Assembly: GCF_000719335.1 (NCBI RefSeq) | Contig: NZ_JOGB01000021.1 | Location: forward strand, 124,001 to 188,000 | Reading direction: 5' to 3' | Length of the DNA stretch: 64,000 nt | DNA from: Streptomyces sp. NRRL S-87 | GTDB taxonomy: Bacteria > Actinomycetota > Actinomycetes > Streptomycetales > Streptomycetaceae | Part shown: in pieces, positions 41,379 to 49,440 of the stretch | Numbering within the stretch: the stretch's first letter is position 1 | Layout: each line of letters starts with the position of its first letter | Made by a program: the position numbers and the translations under genes | The notes under the pieces: generated by a model | The model's database searches: none | What the model saw: only the letters and a program-made list of their open reading frames with translations | What the model was told of the DNA's origin: nothing

Positions 41379-42563
41379 TCAGAACCGGACGGGCAGCGCC
41401 AGGAGTCCGCGGGCCCGCAGCGACGGGCGCCACCGCAGGTCCGCGCGGGGGACGTCCAGGGCCAGGGCGGGGAACCGGCGCAGCAGCGTGCCCACGGCGA
41501 CCTCCGTCTCCAACCGCGCCAGCGGGGCGCCGACGCAGTAGTGGATGCCGTGGCCCAGGGCCAGGTGGCCGCCCTCCTTCCGGTCCGGCACGAACCGGTC
41601 GGGTTCGGCGAACCGCTCGGGGTCCCGGTTGGCCGAGGCCAGCGACAGCATCACGGTCTCCCCGGCCGGGATTCGCACCCCGTCGAGCTCGACGTCCTCC
41701 CGCGGGAAGCGGCGGATCGCCAGCAGCGCCGGCCCGTCGTAGCGGGCGAACTCCTCCACCGCGTCGGCGGTCCGCGCCGGGTCCGCGCGCAGCGCGGCCA
41801 GTTCGTCGGGGTGGTCGAGCAGCGCGAGGACGGCGGTGCCGATGAGCTGGACCGTGTTCTCGTACCCGGCGAACAGGATGAGGAACGCGAGCGAGGTGAG
41901 CTCGTCCTCGGTGAGCCGGTCGCCGCCGTCGCGGACGCCGATCATGTCGGTCAGCAGGTCGTCCCCGGGCTCCCGGCGCTTGTCTGCGATGAGCTGGGGG
42001 AAGTACGCGAGCATGGCGGCCACGGCGTGCCGGGCGGCGCCGGGGTCGGCGGGGTCCGGGGCGATCAGCGCGTCGGTCCAGGCCCGGAAGTCCGGGCGCG
42101 AGGCGTGCGGCACGCCGAGCAGGTCGCAGATCACGGTGATCGGCAGCGGCGCGGCGTAGTCGGCGATCAGGTCGGCTCGGCCGCGGTCCGCGACCGCGTC
42201 CAGCAGCCCGTCGGCCAGGGCCTGGACGCCCGGCCGCATCGCCTCCACCCGGCCGGGGGTGAACGCCTTGGAGACCAGGCGCCGGATGCGCGTGTGGTCC
42301 GGCGGGTCCATGTTCAGCAGGTTGGCGTCGAGGGCCGGGGGCAGGGAGAAGCCCGTGTAGTTGCCGGGCAGCCGGTGCGTCTTGTCCAGGGAGAGCCGCG
42401 GGTCGGCGAGGAGCCGGCGTACGTCGCGGTAGCGGGTGACGACCCAGACGGGCAGTCCGTCCGGCCCGGTGACGCGGTGCGCCGGTCCGGCTTCGCGGAG
42501 CCGGGCGTAGGAGGCGTGCGGGTCGGCGATCAGTGCGGGCAGGTCGGGGAACGCGGTAGCCAT
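41379..42563 (-). CDS. Cytochrome P450
   Basis: The 394-residue product fits the bacterial soluble P450 family: I-helix AGYENTVQ (residues ~234-241; the usual AGxxT/S pattern), ExxR-region FPREDVELDG preceded by IRRF, and a heme-ligand loop HLALGHGIHYCVGAPLARLE (Cys at about residue 350). The loop has LALGHGIHYCVG instead of FGxGxHxCxG. It hydroxylates a hydrophobic substrate using electrons from ferredoxin/reductase, not encoded nearby. ATG 42563 is preferred over GTG 42572 because AGGG lies upstream at a suitable distance. A short-repeat array precedes it. Confidence 0.94.
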   Translation of the reverse strand: MATAFPDLPALIADPHASYARLREAGPAHRVTGPDGLPVWVVTRYRDVRRLLADPRLSLDKTHRLPGNYTGFSLPPALDANLLNMDPPDHTRIRRLVSKAFTPGRVEAMRPGVQALADGLLDAVADRGRADLIADYAAPLPITVICDLLGVPHASRPDFRAWTDALIAPDPADPGAARHAVAAMLAYFPQLIADKRREPGDDLLTDMIGVRDGGDRLTEDELTSLAFLILFAGYENTVQLIGTAVLALLDHPDELAALRADPARTADAVEEFARYDGPALLAIRRFPREDVELDGVRIPAGETVMLSLASANRDPERFAEPDRFVPDRKEGGHLALGHGIHYCVGAPLARLETEVAVGTLLRRFPALALDVPRADLRWRPSLRARGLLALPVRF

Positions 42564-42581
42564 GATCGTCACCCTAAGCGG

Positions 42582-42690
42582 GCTGCCGGGTGCCGGGTGC
42601 CGGGTGCCGGGTGCCGGGTGCCGGGTGCCGGGTGTCGGGTGCCGGTGCTGGGTGCTGGGTGCTGGGTGCCGGGTGTCGGGTGCTGGGGCC
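42582..42690. repeat. GGGTGCC heptanucleotide array
   Basis: Seven near-perfect copies of the 7-bp unit (g)ggtgcc occupy 42584-42632, then degenerate copies (ggtgctg, ggtgtcg) run to about 42690. The array lies between the PI-PLC stop and the P450 start, beginning 20 bp upstream of the P450 ATG. G-runs could form quadruplexes. Such VNTRs vary in copy number. Confidence 0.9.
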
Positions 42691-42755
42691 GCGGGATCCG
42701 CCCGGTGGGCCGGGCGAGCGGCCGGGCGGGCGGATCCGGGCGGTCGAGTGGCGGG

Positions 42756-43877
42756 TCAGGGAGTCGCGTTGAGCTCGGCGACGATCGAGGCCGGGGTGTG
42801 GCCGCTGCTGTCGGACAGGCGGTGGAAGTCGACCGAGACGTAGTTCGGCTCCCGGCCGCCGCTCGCGGTGCGGCACTGGTTCGCGACGCGGTCGCGGAGT
42901 TTGGCGCCGTTGTCCAGGGCCGCGGTCAGGACGGTGGGCACGTTGCGGTGGTGGCTCATCATGAACAGCCGCCGGAAGCCGGGCTCCTGACGGTCCAGCG
43001 GGACGTCCGACCAGCGGGTGACGCAGGCCAGGTCGTTGCCCATGTCGCCCAGGCTCCAGTAGTTGGCCACCGTCCACGAGCGGTCGTACATGACGCCCAG
43101 GTGCTCGCGGTCGCCCCGGTCGGAGAAGAGCAGCAGGCGCTTGCCGGCGGTGACGAGGTCGGCCACCTTCGGCCAGCCGTGCTGCCGTACGCCCCACTGG
43201 TCGGGCCGGAAGAGGAGTTCGGGCAGCCCCCGGACCCGGCCGAGCGACGACTGGAGCTGCTCGGCGCTCACGTAGTCCTCCAGGAAGACCGTCACGAGTT
43301 CCTGCGGGTGGGAGTTCAGGAAGTCCACGACCGTCTGCATGGTGCCCGTGAAGCTCTGCCGGGGCAGGGCGTACGTGGCGCCGGCGAAGGTCTTGCAGTC
43401 GCCGTGGCACAGGTACACGTCGCTGGGGTAGCAGTCGCTGCCGAAGCTGATGACGCACAGCCAGGTGCTGTGCTCGTACCAGTGCGTGTCCAGGCTGAGC
43501 CCGCGCACGCCGTTCTCCAGCTGGCCGCGCACCGACTCGGACTGGTTGACCGAACTCCAGCGGGAGTCCTCGTAGTTGGTGAAGGAGTTGTGGGTGGTGA
43601 GGAAGGTGGCCTCGTCGAGGCGGCGGTCGCCCCAGCGGGCCGCCGCGGCGGCGCCGGCCGGTCCACCCGCCGGGGCCGCGACGGCGGGGGCGGGGGAGCG
43701 GTGCCCGGCGGGCGCGGCGGCCGACGCGGCGGTCGCGGTGCCGAGGAGGGCCAGCAGGAGGAGGCAGAGGAAGGAGTGCCGCCCCGTGCGTCGCAGGAGT
43801 GCTGCGGGGGTCGCCCGGCGACGCCCGTGCGCTCGTGGAGGGGGTGCCGGTGTTGGTGACATGCCCATGCCAATCAT
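42756..43877 (-). CDS. Secreted phosphatidylinositol-specific phospholipase C-like protein
   Basis: The 373-residue precursor has a basic N-terminus, hydrophobic segment (SFLCLLLLALLGTATA) and signal-peptidase region. The mature part has TTHNSFTNYEDSR (first catalytic His), LDTHWYE, YLCHGDC (second His), and later LLFSDRG. These are PI-PLC X-domain hallmarks. The family cleaves PI or GPI to inositol phosphate and diacylglycerol, or acts on lysophospholipids. The first ATG (43877) is taken, though internal ATGs at 43868 and 43862 have no clear ribosome-binding site either. Substrate unproven. Confidence 0.88.
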   Translation of the reverse strand: MIGMGMSPTPAPPPRAHGRRRATPAALLRRTGRHSFLCLLLLALLGTATAASAAAPAGHRSPAPAVAAPAGGPAGAAAAARWGDRRLDEATFLTTHNSFTNYEDSRWSSVNQSESVRGQLENGVRGLSLDTHWYEHSTWLCVISFGSDCYPSDVYLCHGDCKTFAGATYALPRQSFTGTMQTVVDFLNSHPQELVTVFLEDYVSAEQLQSSLGRVRGLPELLFRPDQWGVRQHGWPKVADLVTAGKRLLLFSDRGDREHLGVMYDRSWTVANYWSLGDMGNDLACVTRWSDVPLDRQEPGFRRLFMMSHHRNVPTVLTAALDNGAKLRDRVANQCRTASGGREPNYVSVDFHRLSDSSGHTPASIVAELNATP

Positions 43878-43975
43878 GCGGGGAGGGTAGCGTGCGGGCC
43901 GCGCCCCGGCTACGGCCCGGCAGGGGCCGGTAACGCCTCGGCTGTCGGGGCTTCGGTCGGCGGTCCGGGCTCGGG

Positions 43976-44055
43976 CATGGCCGCCCGGGCTACGCCATGG
44001 CCGCCCGGGCTACGCCATGGTCGCCCGGGCTACGCCATGGTCGCCCCGGCCACGC
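43976..44055. repeat. 20-bp tandem repeat, four copies
   Basis: The unit catggccgcccgggctacgc is repeated at 43976-43995 and 43996-44015, and with one to three changes at 44016-44035 and 44036-44055. It lies just beyond the stop of the serine-hydrolase gene, in the gap upstream of the PI-PLC gene. Confidence 0.9.
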
Positions 44056-44089
44056 CGCGGCCGTCCCCGTCACGGCCCGGTCGCCGGGG

Positions 44090-45490
44090 TCAGCGGCCGT
44101 CCGCCCCAGAAGCGTTCGTGTCACCACACATCGCCCGCTCGAACAGGGTCTCCAACGCGGCGTCGATCGGGTGGGGCCGCGGCCGCCCCGAGGCGTCCAG
44201 CGCGTTCCACCGCTGCAGGTTCAACGCGACCGACACCTGCCGGCGGCCGTCGGACCGGGTCATGGACCGGGTCCCCGCCCCCCAGGCCGTGCCGTCCTGG
44301 CCCCAGTAGGTGCCGCAGCCGGGGACCTCGAGCCTGGTCAGCCCAAGGCCGTACTGGATCGTCGTCCCGTCGAGGGCGATCACCGGGCCCGTGCGCTGCA
44401 TCTGCGCCAGCGAGGCCCGGCTGACGACGCGGCCGGCCAGCAGCCTGCCGTAGAAGCGGTCGAGGTCTTCGACGGTGGACACCAGGGCTGCCCCCGGGCC
44501 CACCCACGACATGTCGTAGACGCTGTACTCGTGCGGTTCGGCGACCACGCCGAACAGCGCCTCGTACATCCGCGAGTGCGGCCCCTCGATGCGCGGCCCG
44601 GTCGGGAACCCCGTGTGCCGCAGCCCGGCCCGCGCGATGACGTGGCGCGCGACGTACGTCTCGTAGGGCATCCCCGTCACCCGCTCCAACAGCTGGCCCA
44701 GGATCAGGTAGTTGGTGTTGGAGTAGACCCCCACCGGACCGCCGGGCTCGCCGGCCGGCGGCGCCGCCAGGCCGAGCTCGATCAGCTCGGCCGGGCGGAA
44801 CCGCCGGAAGCGGTTCTCGTCCAGGCTGGTGATCGCCGTCGGGGAGGGGAGCTCCTGGAGGGACGGGAAGGCGTAGCGGATGTGGTCGGGGATGCCGCTG
44901 GTGTGGTTGAGCAGCATCCGGACCGTGACCCGCCGCCCGCGCTCGCCCGGCACCAGCTCCGGCAGGTAGTCACCGATCGGGGCGTCGAGCCGGATGCGGC
45001 CCTGTTCCACCTGCTGCATCACCGCGGCGGCGGTGAAGGTCTTGGTGATGCTGCCGACGCGGTGGCGCATGTCGGCCCGGACCGGACGCCCGGTCGCCAG
45101 GTCCGCGACGCCGGAGGCGCCGCGCCACGTCCGGCCGTCCGCGCGGACCTCGGCGAACACCCCCGGCATCCCGGCGCGGTGGACACCGTCCAGCGCGGCC
45201 TGCAGCCGGGCGGCACCGGGGCCTTCCGGTGCGGTCGTGCCGGTGGCGGTCGTGCCGGTGGTGGTCATGCCAGTGGTGGTCATGCCGGCTGCGCGTGCAC
45301 CGGTGGCGGTCGCGCCGGCCGCGGTCGCGCCGGCGGAGACGGGCGCGCCGGCGGAGACGGGCGCGCGGGGTATCCGGGCGGGCCCGGCCCCGGCCCCGGC
45401 CCCGAGGGGCGGCGCCGCGGCCGCCCCCACCGTTCCCGCGCACACACCCAGCGCGGCCGCACCCGCGCACACCGCCAGTCGGATCTTCAT
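44090..45490 (-). CDS. Secreted serine hydrolase, class C beta-lactamase/DD-peptidase-like
   Basis: The 466-residue precursor has a signal peptide (MKIRLAVCAGAAALGVCAGTVGA), then a low-complexity Ala/Gly/Thr linker (~40-88) made of five-residue units such as AGATA/TGMTT, and a catalytic domain with SITK (nucleophile Ser, SxxK, ~residue 144), YSN (YxN motif in VYSNTNY) and GLGLTRLEVPG...WGQDGTAWG near the C-terminus. Family members are D-alanyl-D-alanine carboxypeptidases, esterases or beta-lactamases; which cannot be said. GAGAGGA precedes ATG 45490. Divergent from the next gene. Confidence 0.9.
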   Translation of the reverse strand: MKIRLAVCAGAAALGVCAGTVGAAAAPPLGAGAGAGPARIPRAPVSAGAPVSAGATAAGATATGARAAGMTTTGMTTTGTTATGTTAPEGPGAARLQAALDGVHRAGMPGVFAEVRADGRTWRGASGVADLATGRPVRADMRHRVGSITKTFTAAAVMQQVEQGRIRLDAPIGDYLPELVPGERGRRVTVRMLLNHTSGIPDHIRYAFPSLQELPSPTAITSLDENRFRRFRPAELIELGLAAPPAGEPGGPVGVYSNTNYLILGQLLERVTGMPYETYVARHVIARAGLRHTGFPTGPRIEGPHSRMYEALFGVVAEPHEYSVYDMSWVGPGAALVSTVEDLDRFYGRLLAGRVVSRASLAQMQRTGPVIALDGTTIQYGLGLTRLEVPGCGTYWGQDGTAWGAGTRSMTRSDGRRQVSVALNLQRWNALDASGRPRPHPIDAALETLFERAMCGDTNASGADGR

Positions 45491-45734
45491 GGGGTCCGTC
45501 CTCTCGCGTTCGACGATCGAGGTGTTCGGCGCGAGCCGCCCGGTCGACGGGACCGGCGCGGCTCGACGACGTCCATCCTCGTGACCGGCACCCCGCCGGG
45601 TCCGCCGCCATCCGTCGCGCATCCCGCCCCGATCCCCCGCCGAACGGCGCGGCCGCATGGGACGCGATCACCGCGGGCAGACCTTCCTCCCTGTACGAAG
45701 AGCGGACCGCCGCACGCCCACCGAGGAGCCGTCC

Positions 45735-46535
45735 ATGAACAGCCCGCCGCCGTCCTTCGAGGTCCTGACGGGCGCCGCGTCGTCGCCGGTGATCCTGCAC
45801 GTGCCGCACTCCTCGCGCGCCGTCCCGGACTCCGTGCGCGCCGGCATCCTGCTGGACGACGGCGCACTGGCGACCGAGCTCGACCACATCACCGACGCCC
45901 ACACCGCCGAGATCGCCGAAGCGGCCGCCGACCGGGCCGCCGTCCGGCCCTGGCGGTTCGTCAACCGGCTGTCCCGCCTCGTCGTCGACCCCGAGCGGTT
46001 CCCCGACGAGCGCGAGGAGATGCTGGCCGTCGGCATGGGCGCGGTGTACACGCACACCACCCACCGCGAGCGGCTGCGCCCGGCCGGCTTCGACGCCCGG
46101 CCGCTGGTCGACCGGTACTTCCACCCGTACGCCGGGGCGATGACGCGGGCCGTGCGGGAAAGACTGGCTGCCGTCGGCCGTGCCGTGGTCGTCGACGTGC
46201 ACTCGTACCCGACCGAGCGCCTGCCCTACGAGCTCCACGGTGCGGGCCCCCGGCCGCCGGTCTGCCTCGGCACGGACCCCTTCCACACGCCGCCGGACCT
46301 GCTCGCCGCGGCCGAGAAGGCGTTCGCGCGCTTCGGGGGCACCGGGCTCGACAGCCCCTTCGCCGGCACCTACGTCCCGCTGGAGCACTACGGGACCGAC
46401 GACCGCGTCACGGCGCTGATGATCGAGATCCGCCGGGACGCCTACATGTCCGAGCCCGGCGGTCCGGCCGGCCCCGGCCTACACGCCCTGGCGGCCGCGC
46501 TGGCGGAGCTGGTGGACGCCCTCACCGGTCCGTAG
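45735..46535 (+). CDS. N-formylglutamate amidohydrolase-family protein
   Basis: The 266-residue product has the Hut/HutG-like fold motifs: ILHVPHSSRAVPDSVR near the start, ELDHITDAHTAE (metal region), RFVNRLSRLVVDPERFPDERE, and VVDVHSYPTERLPYE (metal/active site). This family removes formyl from N-formyl-L-glutamate in histidine degradation, but no other hut gene is nearby. GAGGAGCC precedes ATG 45735. Confidence 0.9.
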   Translation: MNSPPPSFEVLTGAASSPVILHVPHSSRAVPDSVRAGILLDDGALATELDHITDAHTAEIAEAAADRAAVRPWRFVNRLSRLVVDPERFPDEREEMLAVGMGAVYTHTTHRERLRPAGFDARPLVDRYFHPYAGAMTRAVRERLAAVGRAVVVDVHSYPTERLPYELHGAGPRPPVCLGTDPFHTPPDLLAAAEKAFARFGGTGLDSPFAGTYVPLEHYGTDDRVTALMIEIRRDAYMSEPGGPAGPGLHALAAALAELVDALTGP

Positions 46536-46542
46536 GGCCCGG

Positions 46543-46788
46543 TCACGGGGCGACGGTGAGTCCGGTGAGTCCGGTGAGCTGATCCACGTGGCGCCGGCCG
46601 GGCGCGGCGAGCGCGGCGAGTGCGGGGAGCGCGGCGTGGAGCTGCTGGAAGACCCGGCGGGCCGGCGCCGCGTCCCAGGCGGCCGGCCGTACGGGGTGGC
46701 GGGGCTTGAGGGGGAGCATGGCGGGCTGCGGGGGGCGGTGCGGGGCGGCGGTTGCCCGTGTAAGGAGCGGGGGGCTGCTCAGGCTCAT
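46543..46788 (-). CDS. Possible small protein, doubtful
   Basis: An 81-residue open frame with internal Met at residue 24 and a helical middle (VFQQLHAALPALAALA) ends just after the amidohydrolase stop. AAGGG abuts the start. Codon use is not compelling, and the -35 of the esterase promoter lies only five bases beyond its start. It could be a real short protein starting internally, or a shadow. Confidence 0.3.
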   Translation of the reverse strand: MSLSSPPLLTRATAAPHRPPQPAMLPLKPRHPVRPAAWDAAPARRVFQQLHAALPALAALAAPGRRHVDQLTGLTGLTVAP

Positions 46789-46792
46789 GCCC

Positions 46793-46842
46793 TTGTGGTC
46801 GGGGGAGATGGCTGTCTAGAGTCCGTTGTTACACGTGTAACA
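46793..46842 (+). promoter_or_regulatory. Esterase promoter with LacI-type operator
   Basis: TTGTGG (46793-46798), an 18-bp spacer and TAGAGT (46817-46822) form a plausible promoter. Immediately downstream is the perfect 16-bp palindrome TGTTACACGTGTAACA (46827-46842), which would cover the transcription start. Its half-site GTTACACG recurs upstream of the lacI-type gene, at 49114-49121. Confidence 0.6.
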
Positions 46843-46945
46843 GCGTAGCCTCCGTACGGTGGCCCGCCCGTGCAAGGAAAATCGGACAGACGTCGCGAAC
46901 CCTTGCCGGCCCCGGCACCGTCCCCGTGAAAGGGCCGCACCAGCG

Positions 46946-47890
46946 ATGACGCACACTCCTCCGGCCGAGCACGACATGACCTGGCCGCCCCCTCCCTTCC
47001 TGCCGCCCGTGCCGCCGGTCCTGGGCGCGGACGGCGTACGCCGCTTCGACGGCGTCACCTACGCGACCCGGCCGGGCTACCGTCCGCGGCTGCTGGACGT
47101 CCAGGTGCCCGCCGCGGACGGGCCGCTCCCCGCCGTGGTCTGGATCCACGGCGGCGGCTGGCTGGAGGGCGACCGGCGCTACCCGCCGCCGACCGTCCCG
47201 GCCGAGCTGCTGCACGGGTCCGTCCTGGCGGCCGGCCTCGCCCTGGTCCCCATCGACTACCGGCACAGCCTCGAAGCCCCGTTCCCGGCGCAGCTGCACG
47301 ACGTGAAGGCCGCGATCCGCTACGTCCGCAGGTACGCCGACGTGCTGGGCATCGACCCGCACCGGATCGCCGTCTGGGGCGAGTCCGCCGGCGGCCACCT
47401 GGCCGCGCTGGCCGGCCTGACCGGTCCCCACAGCCCCCGCGCCGAGGCCCTGGAGGGCACCGAGGGCGTGGGCGAGGGGGACACCTCGGTACGGGCCGTC
47501 GTCGACTGGTACGGGGTCTCCGACCTGCCCGCCATCCGGCTGCACCCGTTGCCGCCGATGCCGCCGGGCACCGAGTTCCCCGACCCGTACGACGCCCTGC
47601 TCGGCGGCACCGAGGAGGAGCGGCCGGCGCTGGCGCGGGCCGCGAGCCCGGTGACGTACGCCGCCGGGGGTGCCGTACCCCCGCCGTTCCTGCTGGTCCA
47701 CGGCACCGGGGACGGGCTCGTGCCGTACGGCCAGAGCGAGGCGCTGCACGCGGCGCTGCGTGCGGCCGGCGGCGACTCCACCCTGCGTCCGGTGCACGAC
47801 GCGGACCACATCTTCCTCGGCGCCGACGACATCCCCGGGATCGTCGCTGCGAGCGTCGCGTTCCTCGCCCGTCACCTGGCGTGCGTGTGA
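46946..47890 (+). CDS. Alpha/beta-hydrolase, esterase/lipase-like
   Basis: The 314-residue product is a HSL/carboxylesterase-type alpha/beta hydrolase: oxyanion-hole motif WIHGGGWLEG, nucleophile elbow GESAGGH (Ser at ~residue 151), and later GTGDGLVP (Asp) and DADHIF (His). It has no signal peptide. Its promoter bears a LacI-type operator and a LacI-family repressor is encoded downstream on the opposite strand, so it probably acts on a sugar-linked ester or an acetylated glycoside; this is inference. ATG 46946 is taken (AAAGGG about 13 bases upstream). Confidence 0.9.
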   Translation: MTHTPPAEHDMTWPPPPFLPPVPPVLGADGVRRFDGVTYATRPGYRPRLLDVQVPAADGPLPAVVWIHGGGWLEGDRRYPPPTVPAELLHGSVLAAGLALVPIDYRHSLEAPFPAQLHDVKAAIRYVRRYADVLGIDPHRIAVWGESAGGHLAALAGLTGPHSPRAEALEGTEGVGEGDTSVRAVVDWYGVSDLPAIRLHPLPPMPPGTEFPDPYDALLGGTEEERPALARAASPVTYAAGGAVPPPFLLVHGTGDGLVPYGQSEALHAALRAAGGDSTLRPVHDADHIFLGADDIPGIVAASVAFLARHLACV

Positions 47891-47937
47891 GGCGTGGGGG
47901 AGGGGGTCTCGGCCTTCGGCCCGCCATGGGTGGCCCG

Positions 47938-48012
47938 CTCGTCGTCGCGTCGTCGTCGGGTCGCGTCGTCGGCGGGTCGCGTCGCCGTCGCCGTCCCGTC
48001 GCCGGCGCCGTC
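47938..48012. repeat. GTC/GCG trinucleotide-like simple repeat
   Basis: Imperfect tandem gtcgtcgcgtcgtcg-type units occupy the gap between convergent esterase and LacI genes. No gene is seen in it. Confidence 0.7.
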
Positions 48013-48048
48013 GCCCGCCCGGGGGCCGGCTGCGCGCGGCGCGCGGCC

Positions 48049-49056
48049 TCAGGAGGACTGGCGGTGGACCAGGACCGGTTCGATGCCGCGCAGCGGTGAG
48101 GGAGTGCCCGTCGATATCAGGGCGTGCAGGGCGTCGGCGACCTCGGCCGCGGTGGGGCGGTCCAGGGCGACGCTGGTGAGCGGGGGCTGCTGGAAGGCCG
48201 ACAGCACGAGGTCGTCACAGCCGACGACGGCCACGTCGTCCGGTACGGAGATGCCCTCGGCCAGCAGCGCGTGCATCAGGAGGGCCGCGTACTCGTCGTT
48301 GTAGGCGAACACCGCGTCCAGGCCGAGCTCCCGCCAGCGCCGCGCCAGCGCCGTGGCCGACTCCCGGGTGTACGCCAGCTCCACCGCGGTCACCGTGGCC
48401 GGATGCCGCGCGGCGACCTGCTCGGCGCCGGCCAACCGCAGCCGGGCCAGCGCGTCCAGGCCGCGCTCCCGGGGGATGATCACGCCGATCCTGCTCCGGC
48501 CCCGGGCGATCAGGTGCTCGGTGGCGGTCGCACCCACCGCGGCGTGGTCGAAGGGGATGGTCTGGACCCCGGGCATGGTGCGGGAGGCGAAGGCCAGCAC
48601 CCCGCGTACGCCCGCGCGTGCGAGCACCTCGGCCGCCTGACCGGTGAGCCGGTCCCCGTCCAGGGCCAGGACCGCCGCCGGCCGCAGCTCGGCCCAGGCG
48701 CGGGCGGCTTCCAGCGGGTCGGCGAACCGTCCGGCGTGCATGACGGCGGTGTAGCCGTGCGGCTCCAACTCGCTGACCAGCTCGTCCACCCACCCGCTCA
48801 CCAGGCGGCCGACGGCCGCGATCGACGAGGGCAGCAGGACGAGGTTGCTGCGCCCGGCGCGCAGGGAGCGGGCGGCAGCGTTCGGTACGTAGCCCAGCTG
48901 GTCCGCGGCGGCGAGCACCTTGGCCCGGGTGCCGTCGCTGACCCGGTGGTTCTGGGTGCCGTTGAGCACGAAGGACACCGTGGCACGTGACACCCCGGCG
49001 AGCCGCGCCACATCCGTGCTGGTGACCGATGAGGGGGCCGGTGTCTCGTTGGCCAT
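48049..49056 (-). CDS. LacI-family transcriptional regulator
   Basis: The 335-residue product has the LacI headpiece (SSVTSTDVARLAGVSRATVSFVLNG, residues ~9-33; then YVPNAAARSL hinge helix) and a periplasmic-binding-type effector domain (AVLALDGDR, ...DAVFAYNDEYA, VVGCDDLVLSAFQQPPLTSV). It is likely a sugar-responsive repressor. Candidate targets are the esterase operator at 46827-46842 and its own promoter (related site at 49113-49127). Confidence 0.94.
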   Translation of the reverse strand: MANETPAPSSVTSTDVARLAGVSRATVSFVLNGTQNHRVSDGTRAKVLAAADQLGYVPNAAARSLRAGRSNLVLLPSSIAAVGRLVSGWVDELVSELEPHGYTAVMHAGRFADPLEAARAWAELRPAAVLALDGDRLTGQAAEVLARAGVRGVLAFASRTMPGVQTIPFDHAAVGATATEHLIARGRSRIGVIIPRERGLDALARLRLAGAEQVAARHPATVTAVELAYTRESATALARRWRELGLDAVFAYNDEYAALLMHALLAEGISVPDDVAVVGCDDLVLSAFQQPPLTSVALDRPTAAEVADALHALISTGTPSPLRGIEPVLVHRQSS

Positions 49057-49112
49057 GGCGTGCTTCGTCGCTCTCTGTAGCCCGGTGTGCTCTTGTGCGC
49101 TCTTTCGGTTTA

Positions 49113-49127
49113 CGTTACACGAGTTAA
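49113..49127. promoter_or_regulatory. LacI half-site related to the esterase operator
   Basis: CGTTACACGAGTTAA lies 57 bp upstream of the lacI-type start. It shares GTTACACG with the palindrome upstream of the esterase; the other half is degenerate. Suggests weaker autoregulation. Confidence 0.45.
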
Positions 49128-49178
49128 GTCTTGGTGTGGCGGGGGCTGGGGGGCTTGGGGGCGGGGGCTGGAGGCTTG

Positions 49179-49245
49179 GGTGCCTAGGTGCCTAGGTGCC
49201 TAGGTGCCTGGGTGCTGCGGGGCTTGGGCGCTGCGGGGCTTGGGC
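49179..49245. repeat. Short tandem repeats (8-bp and 16-bp units)
   Basis: Unit ggtgccta occurs four times at 49179-49210 (last copy ggtgcctg), followed by two copies of the 16-bp unit ctgcggggcttgggcg. This lies in the non-coding stretch between LacI and the small Lys-rich gene. Confidence 0.85.
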
Positions 49246-49294
49246 GCTCGGGCTCCTGGGACGCCCTGGGTGCTGCGGGGGTGCCAGGTCTTCC

Positions 49295-49440
49295 GGTGTC
49301 GGGGTGGGCTCGCTTCGGGGGCCGCCCCGTGGTGTGTGGGTCCCCTCGGCGCTTGACAGGGGCGGCCTGCAGGCCTCCCCCAGCTACCGCTGGGAGGTAC
49401 CCCCAGCGGCAGGCCCACCCCAGGCCTTGCGGCGGCGGAA
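49295..49440. repeat. Dispersed intergenic element, copy 2
   Basis: Positions 49295-49347 read on the - strand match 2581-2634 with a few changes (GAGGGGACCCACACACCAC ... GAAGCGAGCCCACCCCGACACC). Beyond it, a stem CCCCAGCTACCGCTGGGAGG/GGGTACC and GGCAGGCCCACCCC-type sequence match parts of copy 1. The element overlaps the 3' end of the gene at 49384-49851. Confidence 0.7.

Noticed and set aside
43973..44090. CRISPR-like array at the 20-bp repeats
   Set aside because: Repeats are directly adjacent with no spacers.
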